Notes: a model not told the origin generated them from the letters alone. A stretch of DNA of 64,000 nt from an uncultured Alistipes sp. (GCA_900770635.1 CAAGLB010000163.1:1-64000), one strand, 5' to 3'. Positions 24,918 to 33,066 are shown, numbered from the stretch's first letter. A program made the numbers and translations.

Positions 24918-26693
24918 TTACATTCGCTCAGGAACGTTGATGCCCAAGAGCGACATCGCCGAGCGTATCACACGTGCCACCTGTGCTGCGAGTTGTAGGC
25001 GCAATGAGCGCACTGCCTCGTTCTCCTCTTTGAGGATTGAGTGGTCGTGGTAGTAGCCGTTGAACTGCTTAGCAAGGTCGTAGGCATAGGCGGCGATGAC
25101 TGATGGTGCAAACTGCTCGCCTGCAGTGCGTACCACTGCTGGGTACTCCGACAATGCCTTGATGAGCTCGACCTCCTCCTGGAGAAGTGGTGCGCTGAGG
25201 AAGCTATCAGTAGCGATGCCTGCCTCCTCGGCCTTACGCATGATTGAGCGGATACGTGCGTGGGTGTACTGGATGAATGGACCAGTGTTACCGTTAAAGT
25301 CGATGCTCTCACGTGGGTCGAACAACATAGTCTTCTTAGGATCTACCTTGAGGATGAAGTACTTCAACGCACCAAGACCAACCATCTCCGAGATTGCTGC
25401 AGCCTCCTCTTCTGAAACGCCATCGAGCTTGCCCAACTCGTCGGACATCTCACGTGCTGTGCCAACCATGTCACGGATAAGGTCGTCGGCATCAACGACA
25501 GTACCCTCACGTGACTTCATCTTACCTTCAGGCAACTCAACCATGCCGTATGATAGGTGGAAGATGTTGTCGCTCCACTCATAGCCGAGCTTCTTCAACA
25601 CGAGCTTCAATACCTGGAAGTGGTAGTTCTGCTCGTTGCCCACAACATAGATCATGTCGTCGAGGTTGTTCTCCTCGAAGCGGCTGAGTGCTGTGCCGAG
25701 GTCCTGAGTCATATATACCGATGTGCCGTCGCCACGAAGGAGTAGCTTCTGATCGAGGCCATCTGCCTCGAGGTCGATCCATACTGAGTTGTCCTCCTTG
25801 CGGAAGAATACGCCCTTCTTAAGGCCATCCTCAACGAGGCTCTTGCCCAAAAGATATGTCTCAGACTCGTAATATACCTTGTCGAAGTCGACGCCGAGAG
25901 CCTTGTACGTTACGTCGAAGCCCTCGTACACCCAGCCATTCATTGTCTGCCAGAGCGAGTAGACCTCCTCGTCCTTAGCCTCCCACTTGCGCAACATCTC
26001 CTGCGCAGCGAGCATGATAGGTGCCTTCTTCTTAGCCTCGTCCTCGGCCATGCCCTCGGCCACGAGCTCCTTAATCTGCTGTTTGTAGTGCTTGTCGAAC
26101 TCGACATAGTACTTACCCACCAAGTGGTCGCCCTTCATGCCTGATGACTCGGGAGTCTCGCCACCGCCATAGAGCTGCCATGCAAGCATCGACTTGCAGA
26201 TGTGGATGCCTCGGTCGTTGACCAAGTTTACCTTGATGACGTTGTGACCGTTAGCCTTCAAGATTGTTGCCACAGAGTAGCCGAGGAGGTTGTTACGGAT
26301 ATGTCCAAGGTGGAGTGGCTTGTTGGTGTTTGGCGACGAGTACTCGATCATTATTGTGCGGCCCGATGGCTCGGCCATGCCGAAGTTCTCAGCCTCTACA
26401 ATCTCGCCAAAGCGTGCTGCCCAGAACGATGAGTCTACAACGAGGTTGAGAAAGCCCTTGATGACGTTGAAACTCTTAATCTCTGGGGTTGTAGCCACAA
26501 TCTTCTCGCCAAGCTCTGTTGCTGTGGCCTCGGGTGACTTCTTCGATGCACGCAACAATGGGAAGACAACCACTGTGTAGTCGCCCTCGAACTCCTTGCG
26601 GGTTTTCTGTATCTGGATGTTGTCGCTTGTGCCGTAAAGCTCCTGTGCTGCACGACCTACGACGCCTGAAATAAACTCTTCGATGTTAATCAT
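24918..26693 (-). CDS. argS: Arginyl-tRNA synthetase
   Basis: A class I synthetase of 591 residues. The signature HIGH is in NKPLHLGHIRNNLLG and the KMSKS loop is GKMKSREGTVV. The N-terminal ArgRS-specific domain (about 1-100) and the C-terminal DALR anticodon-binding domain with FNGYYHDHSIL are both present. It charges tRNA-Arg. Codon use is of the highly expressed class. Start ATG 26693, with a -7 box 29 bp upstream. Confidence 0.97.
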   Translation of the reverse strand: MINIEEFISGVVGRAAQELYGTSDNIQIQKTRKEFEGDYTVVVFPLLRASKKSPEATATELGEKIVATTPEIKSFNVIKGFLNLVVDSSFWAARFGEIVEAENFGMAEPSGRTIMIEYSSPNTNKPLHLGHIRNNLLGYSVATILKANGHNVIKVNLVNDRGIHICKSMLAWQLYGGGETPESSGMKGDHLVGKYYVEFDKHYKQQIKELVAEGMAEDEAKKKAPIMLAAQEMLRKWEAKDEEVYSLWQTMNGWVYEGFDVTYKALGVDFDKVYYESETYLLGKSLVEDGLKKGVFFRKEDNSVWIDLEADGLDQKLLLRGDGTSVYMTQDLGTALSRFEENNLDDMIYVVGNEQNYHFQVLKLVLKKLGYEWSDNIFHLSYGMVELPEGKMKSREGTVVDADDLIRDMVGTAREMSDELGKLDGVSEEEAAAISEMVGLGALKYFILKVDPKKTMLFDPRESIDFNGNTGPFIQYTHARIRSIMRKAEEAGIATDSFLSAPLLQEEVELIKALSEYPAVVRTAGEQFAPSVIAAYAYDLAKQFNGYYHDHSILKEENEAVRSLRLQLAAQVARVIRSAMSLLGINVPERM

Positions 26694-26721
26694 TTTTACC
26701 TATATTTATATATCCAAAGCG

Positions 26722-26729
26722 CAAAGGTA
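26722..26729 (-). promoter_or_regulatory. -7 box of argS
   Basis: TACCTTTG on the minus strand, divergent to the dus promoter; the -33 box is not clear. Confidence 0.5.
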
Positions 26730-26773
26730 CGTTTTCTTTGCGAGAAAAAAGAAAAATACTCCAAAAAAATTCA

Positions 26774-26781
26774 TACCTTTG
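26774..26781 (+). promoter_or_regulatory. -7 box of dus
   Basis: TACCTTTG on the plus strand, 19 bp before ATG 26801. It rules out the longer upstream frame. Confidence 0.55.
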
Positions 26782-26800
26782 TACGCAAATTATTACGATT

Positions 26801-27823
26801 ATGAAGATTGCAGACATAGAGCTTGGCTCTCAGCCCCTCTTTCTTGCACCGATGGAGGATGTCACAGACCCCTCGTTTCGATATATGTGCAAGAGGTTTG
26901 GCGCCGATGTCGTATATACCGAGTTTATCTCCTCGGACGGCCTTATTCGTGATGCGTGGAAGTCACGTGCAAAGCTCAACATAGCTGACTATGAGCGCCC
27001 TGTGGGCATTCAGATTTATGGCCATCTAATAGAGCCTATGGTCGAGGCGGCACGTATTGCCGAGAGCGCAAACCCCGACATCATAGACATCAACTTCGGC
27101 TGCCCCGTGAAGAAGATTGCGGCACGTGGTGCTGGCTCGGGAATGATGCGTGATCCCGACCTTATGGTGGAGATGACTCGTCAGATTGTGCGTGCTGTGA
27201 ACAAGCCCGTAACCGTCAAGACACGCCTCGGCTGGAGCGACGAGCAGAAGAACATCGAGGAGATAGCCCTGCGCCTTCAAGATGTGGGCATCGCAGCCCT
27301 CACGATTCATGGACGCACACGCTCGCAGATGTATCGTGGCGAGGCCGACTGGACGCTTATAGGCAAGATTAAGAACGACCCACGCATAACAATACCTATC
27401 ATCGGAAATGGCGATGTCGACTCGGCAGTTAAGTGCAAGGAGATGTTCGATAGGTATGGCGTCGATGGCGTGATGATTGGCCGTGCTACGTATGGCCGCC
27501 CCTGGATATTTAGGGAGTGTCGCCACTATCTTGAAACGGGTGAGCTGCTGCCACAACCATCTGTGGTTGAGCGTGTTGCGATAGCTAAGGAACACCTCAC
27601 AAAATCGTTGGAGATAAAGGGCGACAGGGTAGGTATCTTGGAGATGCGTCGCCACCTTACCAACTACTTCAAGGGGTTGCCCGACTTTAAGCCCACGAGG
27701 TTGAAGCTCGTAACGTCGTTCGATGAGCAGGAGATTCGCTCTACGCTCGACTATGTTGCGGAGCGCTGGGGCGACTTTGATATGCGCGATGCCGTTCCTG
27801 CTCCACTCTCGCACAATATTTAG
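26801..27823 (+). CDS. dusB: tRNA-dihydrouridine synthase (DusB type)
   Basis: A 340-residue protein from ATG 26801 (MKIADIELGSQPLFLAPMED). Features: the FMN site LAPMEDVTDPSFR, the catalytic Cys in INFGCPVKKIAARGAGSGM, HGRTRSQMYRGEADW, and the phosphate-binding IGNGDVDSAVKCKEMFDRYG / MIGRATYGRPWIF. It reduces uridine in the D-loop of tRNA. The ANPDIIDINFGCP form is DusB-like. Single gene between argS and the convergent fmt. Confidence 0.93.
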   Translation: MKIADIELGSQPLFLAPMEDVTDPSFRYMCKRFGADVVYTEFISSDGLIRDAWKSRAKLNIADYERPVGIQIYGHLIEPMVEAARIAESANPDIIDINFGCPVKKIAARGAGSGMMRDPDLMVEMTRQIVRAVNKPVTVKTRLGWSDEQKNIEEIALRLQDVGIAALTIHGRTRSQMYRGEADWTLIGKIKNDPRITIPIIGNGDVDSAVKCKEMFDRYGVDGVMIGRATYGRPWIFRECRHYLETGELLPQPSVVERVAIAKEHLTKSLEIKGDRVGILEMRRHLTNYFKGLPDFKPTRLKLVTSFDEQEIRSTLDYVAERWGDFDMRDAVPAPLSHNI

Positions 27824-27841
27824 CAGTAGTTGTTTAATAAG

Positions 27842-27861
27842 CTCTTGTTATACAACTTCTT
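27842..27861 (+). repeat. 20-nt 3'-UTR motif, copy 2
   Basis: CTCTTGTTATACAACTTCTT, one base different from 16050-16069, lies 18 bp after the dus stop and just before a hairpin. Confidence 0.6.
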
Positions 27862-27875
27862 GGGAAAAGGAAGAA

Positions 27876-27906
27876 AGAGAGGATGTCCGATTGGGGCATC
27901 CTCTCT
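27876..27906. terminator. Hairpin between dus and fmt
   Basis: AGAGAGGATG pairs with CATCCTCTCT around an 11-nt loop. The flanks are moderately T-rich on both strands, fitting a shared terminator for convergent genes. Confidence 0.7.
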
Positions 27907-27908
27907 AT

Positions 27909-27946
27909 GTTTTATATTACTCGCTGAGTTTTATATTACTCGCTGA
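27909..27946. repeat. 19-nt perfect tandem duplication at the fmt 3' end
   Basis: GTTTTATATTACTCGCTGA occurs at 27909-27927 and again at 27928-27946. The second copy contains the fmt stop and last codons, so a duplicate fmt terminus lies downstream of the stop. Confidence 0.85.
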
Positions 27947-28910
27947 ATCGGCATGTTGCGGCATCACGCCAGCCGAGGAGCAGCTCTTTGATGGCCATAC
28001 GCTTTTTGCCTGCCAGCTGCACATCGTCGACGAAGACAACACCATCGGCGCAGCGTACACCGAGCATCGTCTTAGCGTCGGTGACAACTTCGCCTATGTT
28101 GCCACTCTTTGTGTCGGCTGCGAAGTGGGCGCTAAATATCTTCATAGAGCCACATTCGGCCTCATCCTTGAAGAGTGGCGACCAAGCAGCAGGGTAGGGC
28201 GACAGACCACGTATGAGGTTGATGATGTCGTCGCCACGCTTGCCCCAATCGATGCGGCCATCCTCCTTGAAGATTTTGGGCGCTGGCCTGAGCGTGCTCT
28301 CGTCGATGTGCATCTGCTCGATGGTGGTATAGTTGCCCTCGGCGAGCTTATCGACAGTGCGCAAAACGAGCTTCGAGCCTATGTGCATGAGCTTGTCGTA
28401 GAGTGTGCCTATGTTGTCCTCAGCGAGGATGTCGACGCCCTGCTGCTCGATGATTGCGCCCTTGTCTATCTCGTGGTTGAGAAGGAAGGTGGTCACGCCT
28501 GTGCGCTTCTCGCCATTGATGATTGCCCAGTTGATGGGTGCTGCACCACGATACTGGGGTAGGAGCGAGGCGTGGAGGTTGAAGGTGCCGAGGCGTGGCA
28601 TGGCCCACACAACCTCGGGGAGCATGCGGAAGGCGATGACGATGCCCAAGTCGGGGTTTAGCTCACGCAGAGCATCAAGGAAGCTCTCGTCACGTAGCTT
28701 CTCGGGTTGTAGGATGGGTAGCCCCAACTCCTTGGCCGTGAGCTTAACATAGCTCTCGTGTAGTTTCTGGCCACGTCCTGCTGGCTTGTCGGGGGTGGTG
28801 ACAACGGCAACGATGTTGTAGCCCTCAGAAACAAGGTGTCGAAGCGACGTAGAGGCAAACTCGGGAGTGCCCATGAATACTATGCGTAGGTCTTTGGCTG
28901 AGGTCGTCAT
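27936..28910 (-). CDS. fmt: Methionyl-tRNA formyltransferase
   Basis: A 324-residue formyltransferase. N-terminal IVFMGTPEFASTSLRHL and TTPDKPAGRGQ, then the catalytic region FNLHASLLPQYRGAAPINWA with its Asn/His, and the C-terminal OB-like domain ending WRDAATCRFSE. It formylates initiator Met-tRNA using 10-formyl-THF. The promoter is the best-formed one in this part of the window. The stop codon lies within a 19-nt tandem duplication. Confidence 0.96.
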   Translation of the reverse strand: MTTSAKDLRIVFMGTPEFASTSLRHLVSEGYNIVAVVTTPDKPAGRGQKLHESYVKLTAKELGLPILQPEKLRDESFLDALRELNPDLGIVIAFRMLPEVVWAMPRLGTFNLHASLLPQYRGAAPINWAIINGEKRTGVTTFLLNHEIDKGAIIEQQGVDILAEDNIGTLYDKLMHIGSKLVLRTVDKLAEGNYTTIEQMHIDESTLRPAPKIFKEDGRIDWGKRGDDIINLIRGLSPYPAAWSPLFKDEAECGSMKIFSAHFAADTKSGNIGEVVTDAKTMLGVRCADGVVFVDDVQLAGKKRMAIKELLLGWRDAATCRFSE

Positions 28911-28959
28911 ATCTATATTATATAAGTGTTGTTAATCGGTTAGGTCGTTAAGGACGATG

Positions 28960-28991
28960 CAAAAGTATTAAATCTTTTCGACTAATGCAAA
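28960..28991 (-). promoter_or_regulatory. Promoter of fmt
   Basis: Minus-strand TTTG (28988-28991) and TACTTTTG (28960-28967) are 20 bp apart. Confidence 0.65.
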
Positions 28992-29037
28992 CGCTCGGTG
29001 CGGCATGGTAGTTGAACAAGAGGGCTAAAAACGTGTT

Positions 29038-30231
29038 ATGACTGTTGATACTGGAAAGGGTAGAATACCCCTTATAACCCTCGTTGCCATACTCTCGGTG
29101 TCGGCCATAGTGTCGCTGCCAGGGCTTGCCATATCGCCTATATTAGATGATATGAGCCACATATTTCCGCACGCCCGAAAGCTCGAAATATCGATGCTCG
29201 AGTCGCTGCCGTCGCTCATGATAATCCCCTTCATGCTGCTTGCGGGACGCTGGTCGGTCGTGGGCAACAAGCTACGTATTCTCGCTGTGGGCACAACACT
29301 CTTTCTGCTTAGCGGTATATGGAGCGTCGTGGCGTCGCACCTCGTAGAGCTTATCGTGGCAAGCACACTCATGGGCATAGGCGCAGGCATGATAATACCC
29401 CTATCTACGGGACTCATCGTCGACTACTTCACAGGAGATAGGCGTGTGCGCCAACTCGGCCTAAGCTCGGCGGTGAACAACCTAACGCTCGTTGTGGCTA
29501 CATCGGTGGTGGGATACCTCGCCGATGTAAGCTGGCATATGGCATTTGTGGTCTACCTGCTGCCCGCAATAACCCTCGTGCTGCTGCCCGCCATACGTAG
29601 GGCTAAGCCCGAGCCTGAGCCTGTGGGCGGCGCACAGAATAGGCAGACGAAGCTCAACAAGGGCGTTATATTAGGCCTCATGCTCTTCTACTTCGTCATC
29701 ACCTACCTCTCGCTCATCGTCACCTTCAACACCTCGTATCTTGCTGCCGAGAGCGGCATACACAGCGACAAGGCGGGACTCATAATCTCGCTCTTCTTCC
29801 TCGCCATAATGGCCCCAGGACTGATTCTCGATAGGGTTGTGGCGCTCATGCGTGGGTGGCTCAACGTGGTGTCGTTGGCGGTGATGGGCATAGGCCTCAT
29901 CGTCATGGCGCTGCCCCATGCCACGTTCACGCAGCTGTGGGTGGGTGCGCTCATGGCGGGCTTGGGCTATGGCGTCATGCAGCCCGTGATATACGACAAG
30001 GCGGCGACAAATGCACCGCCCCAGCAGTCGACGTTGGCGCTGTCGTTGGTCATGGTGGTCAACTACTTAGCCATCCTCGTGGCACCATTCCTCATCGACG
30101 CTCTCGACAAGGTGTTTCATGCCTCAGGCTACCGCTTTGCATATATGCTCAACGGCATTGTGTCGCTCTCGGTGGCCGTCATAGCATGGTTGCGTATGCG
30201 CCATAGCGTGGTGCTTGGTAGCGATGATTAG
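29038..30231 (+). CDS. Major facilitator superfamily transporter
   Basis: A 397-residue protein with about 12 transmembrane segments in two halves, joined by a loop rich in Pro, Glu and basic residues (about 185-205). An MFS-like motif occurs in the loop after helix 2 (AGRWSVVGNKLRI) and STGLIVDYFTGDRRVRQLG precedes the next helices. Substrate unknown; drug efflux-type MFS is the nearest general description. There is no close neighbour in the same direction. Codons ATA and CCC are more frequent than in the surrounding housekeeping genes. Confidence 0.82.
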   Translation: MTVDTGKGRIPLITLVAILSVSAIVSLPGLAISPILDDMSHIFPHARKLEISMLESLPSLMIIPFMLLAGRWSVVGNKLRILAVGTTLFLLSGIWSVVASHLVELIVASTLMGIGAGMIIPLSTGLIVDYFTGDRRVRQLGLSSAVNNLTLVVATSVVGYLADVSWHMAFVVYLLPAITLVLLPAIRRAKPEPEPVGGAQNRQTKLNKGVILGLMLFYFVITYLSLIVTFNTSYLAAESGIHSDKAGLIISLFFLAIMAPGLILDRVVALMRGWLNVVSLAVMGIGLIVMALPHATFTQLWVGALMAGLGYGVMQPVIYDKAATNAPPQQSTLALSLVMVVNYLAILVAPFLIDALDKVFHASGYRFAYMLNGIVSLSVAVIAWLRMRHSVVLGSDD

Positions 30232-30257
30232 CTGGCGTGTATGTTGTTGGCAATCAG

Positions 30258-30611
30258 CTATTTGCTGTGGCACTCGTGGTGGTCGCAGCTTATTCCCGAG
30301 TCCATCACAAAGCCGTGAAGGTAGCCCTCGACAACGGCCTCGATGTCGCCCTTGCAGCCACGAATAACACGTATGTTGTGGCTTGTGAGCTTGTTGAGCG
30401 CACCCATGCCCATGTTGCCAGCGAGCATTAGGTCGATGCCCATAGCCTCCATCTCTGAGGCGATGTTCGACTTGCAGCCGCAGCCCTCGGGTGAGTCGAG
30501 GCGTGAGGTGGCTACGATTTTGTTATCTTCGATTTCGAATATCGTGTAGTAGGCGCAGTGACCAAAGTGGTCGTCGACATGCCCATCACGTGTTGGTACA
30601 GCGATTTTCAT
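30258..30611 (-). CDS. NifB/NifX-family iron-molybdenum cofactor-binding protein
   Basis: A 117-residue protein starting MKIAVPTRDGHVDDHFGHC, typical of the dinitrogenase Fe-Mo cofactor biosynthesis domain (RNase H-like fold). Further landmarks are ATSRLDSPEGCGCKSNIASE, LAGNMGMGALNKL and the His/Cys tail SGISCDHHECH. No nitrogenase gene is nearby; stand-alone members occur widely in anaerobes and may bind Fe-S or metal clusters. The extra Cys/His at both ends are potential metal ligands. It is followed on its upstream side by a long repeat spacer with no visible promoter box. Confidence 0.88.
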   Translation of the reverse strand: MKIAVPTRDGHVDDHFGHCAYYTIFEIEDNKIVATSRLDSPEGCGCKSNIASEMEAMGIDLMLAGNMGMGALNKLTSHNIRVIRGCKGDIEAVVEGYLHGFVMDSGISCDHHECHSK

Positions 30612-30642
30612 GGTTGGTTTGGTTTTGGTTTGTGGGGTTTTG

Positions 30643-30823
30643 TGGGTATTTTGGGTATTTGTGGGTATTTTGGGTATTTATGGGTATTGTGGGTATAGTG
30701 GGTACTATGGGTATTAGAGAGTTTAGGGAATTTAGGGAGTTTAGAGATTATCCTTAATTTTCTTAAACTCTTTACCCATCATACCCATCATACCCATTGT
30801 CCCCATCGTACCCATGATACCCA
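30643..30823. repeat. TGGGTA arm, TTTAGGGA segment and TACCCA arm
   Basis: About eight TGGGTA units (30643-30713) and TACCCA units (30773-30823) flank a second 9-nt-period inverted segment, GTTTAGGGAATTTAGGGAGT with its partner CTTAATTTTCTTAAACTC (30718-30770). Nested inverted repeats of two families. Confidence 0.85.
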
Positions 30824-30843
30824 TCCTTCCACGAGTCACTTCC

Positions 30844-30911
30844 TGTCACATCTGTCACGTGTCACATGTGTCACGCCCATGTGACAGCGTGACAACGTGA
30901 CAAGCGTGACA
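30844..30911. repeat. TGTCAC inverted array, copy 1
   Basis: Units of TGTCAC on the left and GTGACA on the right meet at an asymmetric core, TGTCACGCCCATGTGACAGC. The core is the reverse complement of the core in copies 2 (32442-32503) and 3 (32916-32984). Confidence 0.85.
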
Positions 30912-30927
30912 AGATGATGCCCCTAAA

Positions 30928-31020
30928 TGTCATTCTGAACGTAGTGAAGAATCTCTCAGTGTGTACGGACGTTCGACGTTAGCGCCAACCGAGAGATGTT
31001 TCGCTTCGCTCAACATGACA
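30928..31020. repeat. REP-like palindromic element, copy D (inverted)
   Basis: A 93-bp copy in the same orientation as copy C, with its TGTTGAG-side end facing the following TGGGTA array. Confidence 0.88.
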
Positions 31021-31022
31021 GT

Positions 31023-31210
31023 GGTGGGTATGGCTGGGTAGAGTGGGTAAACTGGGTAAATTGGGTAAACTGGGTAAACTGGGTATTATGGGTATAGTGG
31101 GTATAGTGGGTATTAAGGATAAACTCTCTACCCATTGTACCCATTGTACCCATAGTACCCATCATACCCATAAATACCCATAAATACCCATATTACCCAT
31201 AATACCCATT
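31023..31210. repeat. TGGGTA arm and TACCCA arm
   Basis: About nine TGGGTA units run to 31112. A short aaggataaactctc linker follows, then TACCCA units to about 31208. The spacer 30612-31293 is composed of repeats plus the mdh terminator; no gene is visible in it. Confidence 0.85.
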
Positions 31211-31236
31211 CTACTCCTTACTCATTCAAACAATAA

Positions 31237-31266
31237 GCCACCCAAGGAGTGCTCCCCAAGGGTGGC
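31237..31266 (-). terminator. Terminator of mdh
   Basis: Minus strand: GCCACCC pairs with GGGTGGC around a 16-nt loop, followed by TTATTGTTTG. Confidence 0.75.
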
Positions 31267-31293
31267 AGTATTGTAGGTTGGGCCTATCAACGA

Positions 31294-32286
31294 CTACAAG
31301 TTAGGGTTGATAGTTGACCACTCCTCGATAGCTGGTACGATACCCAAGGTTACCAACTCGTCGCGCATCTTGCAGAGGTGTGCGTATGAAGCGTCGAGCT
31401 TAGCAATCTCCTCGTCAGTACCCACAGGCATCTTGTATGAGCAGCCGTTCTGGTCGAGAACAGTGTCCATAGCCATCATGATGTGGTTGTAGCGCTCGTT
31501 AGATACGTATGTACCTGCAGGGAAGCGGAAAGGCTCGCCACCCATTACCGAGCGAATCATCTCTACAGAGAGGTATGATGGGCTCTGGAATGATGAGCGA
31601 CCACGAAGCTTGATGATGGCAGCACCACCCTGAGTTACGGCGGTCTTCATAGCCTCCCACTCCTCAGCTGGGAACTCCTCAGTGCCGATGATGTCAGTAA
31701 GCTTGCGGCCAGCAATCTTCACTGCGCTGCCGAATACTGCCATCTGCTCGCCATGGCCACCGTAAGTAGCGCAGCCCTCAATCTCCGACTGCATAACGCC
31801 GAACTTCTTAGCCAATGCGCTCTTGAGGCGTGTAGTGTCCAAGCCTGCGAGGGTAGTTACCTGACCTGGCTTGAGGCCTGAGTACAAGAGTGTTACGAGG
31901 CCAGTAAGGTCAGCAGGGTTGAAGATGATAACAACGTGCTTAACATCAGGGCAGTAAGTCTTGATGTTCTTACCAAGCTGCTCAGCGATCTCGCAGTTGC
32001 CCTTGAGCAAGTCCTCACGTGTCATACCCTCCTTACGTGGAGCGCCACCTGATGAGATGATATACTTAGCATCTTTGAATGCCTCAGCTACGTCTGTTGT
32101 AGCAGTGATGTTTACGTTGTCGAAGCCGCTCTGGCGCATCTCCTCGGCAACACCCTCTGGTGAGAATACGTCGTAGAGGCAGATGTTAGAAGTAAGGTTC
32201 ATCATAAGCGCTGACTGAACCATGTTAGAGCCGATCATGCCGGCAGCACCAACGATAACGAGCTTGTCGTCTGTAAGAAAAGCCAT
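31294..32286 (-). CDS. mdh: Malate dehydrogenase
   Basis: I choose ATG 32286 (MAFLTDDKLVIVGAAGMIGS, 330 aa); the frame extends further upstream only through the promoter. NAD-binding VIVGAAGMIGSNM, substrate-domain SSGGAPRKEGMTREDLLKGN, NPADLTGL, LDTTRLKSALA and the catalytic His in ATYGGHGEQMAVFG mark a malate/lactate dehydrogenase of the Bacteroidetes type. It interconverts malate and oxaloacetate, in the route to succinate and propionate that also feeds the decarboxylase operon at the window start. Codon use is of the highly expressed class. Confidence 0.92.
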   Translation of the reverse strand: MAFLTDDKLVIVGAAGMIGSNMVQSALMMNLTSNICLYDVFSPEGVAEEMRQSGFDNVNITATTDVAEAFKDAKYIISSGGAPRKEGMTREDLLKGNCEIAEQLGKNIKTYCPDVKHVVIIFNPADLTGLVTLLYSGLKPGQVTTLAGLDTTRLKSALAKKFGVMQSEIEGCATYGGHGEQMAVFGSAVKIAGRKLTDIIGTEEFPAEEWEAMKTAVTQGGAAIIKLRGRSSFQSPSYLSVEMIRSVMGGEPFRFPAGTYVSNERYNHIMMAMDTVLDQNGCSYKMPVGTDEEIAKLDASYAHLCKMRDELVTLGIVPAIEEWSTINPNL

Positions 32287-32349
32287 AGTTTTACTTAGTT
32301 TTAAATGTTTATATTTTTGTGTAATTGCTTGCGTATGCAAATATCCATG

Positions 32350-32380
32350 CAAAGTTAGCAAACATTTGGACTACTTGCAA
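32350..32380 (-). promoter_or_regulatory. Promoter of mdh
   Basis: Minus-strand TTG (32378-32380) and TAACTTTG (32350-32357) are 20 bp apart. The leader is about 60 nt. Confidence 0.65.
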
Positions 32381-32441
32381 GCAAAAGGCCAAAATAATTC
32401 TATTTATTTTTGCTTCTTGCTCCTCGGTGGGGTGTTGTAGT

Positions 32442-32503
32442 TGTCACGGTTGTCACGTTGTCACGCTGTCACATGGGCGTGACACGTGTGACACCGAGTG
32501 ACA
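32442..32503. repeat. TGTCAC inverted array, copy 2
   Basis: Four TGTCAC units at 8-9-nt spacing, then core GCTGTCACATGGGCGTGACA, then GTGACA units. Confidence 0.85.
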
Positions 32504-32513
32504 CGAGGGGAGG

Positions 32514-32732
32514 GTGGGTACAATGGGTATGATGGGTATGATGGGTAAAATGGGTAATATGGGTATGATGGGTACAATGGGTAAAATGGGTATGATGGGT
32601 ACAATGGGTATTATGAGTATTATGGGATTTCCGCTGCGCTCTGGGTAGTTTTTTACCCAGTCCTACCCATAGTACCCACTATACCCACTCTACCCACTAT
32701 ACCCACTCTACCCAGAATACCCACCCCTACCC
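32514..32732. repeat. Longest TGGGTA / TACCCA inverted array
   Basis: Eleven or more TGGGTA units at strict 9-nt period (most spacers end in A), then decayed TGAGTA/TGGGAT, a short GC-rich linker, and about nine TACCCA units. The right arm runs into REP copy E. Confidence 0.9.
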
Positions 32733-32737
32733 ACCTC

Positions 32738-32830
32738 TGTCATGTTGAGCGAAGCGAAACATCTCTCGGTGAGTACGAACGTTCACCCTTAGCGCTCGCT
32801 GAGAGATTCTTCACTACGTTCAGAATGACA
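32738..32830. repeat. REP-like palindromic element, copy E
   Basis: A 93-bp copy in the same orientation as A and B, again preceded by TACCCA units. It is followed by a TAATTAGTAGTGAG-type inverted segment (32831-32915). The spacer 32287-33066 holds repeats, the mdh promoter and the sufB promoter only. Confidence 0.9.
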
Positions 32831-32915
32831 GTATCAGTGAGTAATTAGTAGTGAGTAATGAGTAGCAGAGAAGAAAACTATTACTAATTACTCATTACTC
32901 TTTACTCATTATCCT

Positions 32916-32984
32916 GTCACGCTTGTCACGCTGTCACGCTGTCACATGGGCGTGACAGATGTGACACGTGACAGATGTGACACC
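32916..32984. repeat. TGTCAC inverted array, copy 3
   Basis: Same design as copies 1 and 2, with the core GCTGTCACATGGGCGTGACA. It ends 31 bp before the sufB -33 box. Confidence 0.85.
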
Positions 32985-33015
32985 CACGAACTACACTTTT
33001 AACCACCATCAGCGC

Positions 33016-33046
33016 TTGCTAATGTCAAGAATTTTTTATATATTTG
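33016..33046 (+). promoter_or_regulatory. Promoter of the suf operon
   Basis: TTG (33016-33018) and TATATTTG (33039-33046) are 20 bp apart. It supports ATG 33067 as the sufB start. No IscR/SufR-like operator is obvious. Confidence 0.65.
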
Positions 33047-33066
33047 CACGCTATTATTATAAACAG

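Noticed and set aside
27026..27814. 262-residue minus-strand frame opposite dus
   Set aside because: Antisense shadow created by codon bias of dus; no start signal or family motif.
27723..28562. 279-residue plus-strand frame opposite fmt
   Set aside because: Shadow of fmt: it has no homology pattern and fmt shows all family motifs with its own promoter.
30258..30611. Evidence for nitrogen fixation
   Set aside because: The NifX-like domain is widespread in anaerobes that lack nitrogenase, and no nif gene is nearby.
30844..30911. Attachment site or replication origin in the TGTCAC palindrome
   Set aside because: No integrase, tRNA end, DnaA boxes or replication genes are near; three copies in one window fit a repeat family better.
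32514..32732. Possible CRISPR array
   Set aside because: The constant part is 6 nt and the spacers 3 nt; the array reverses orientation and no cas gene is present.
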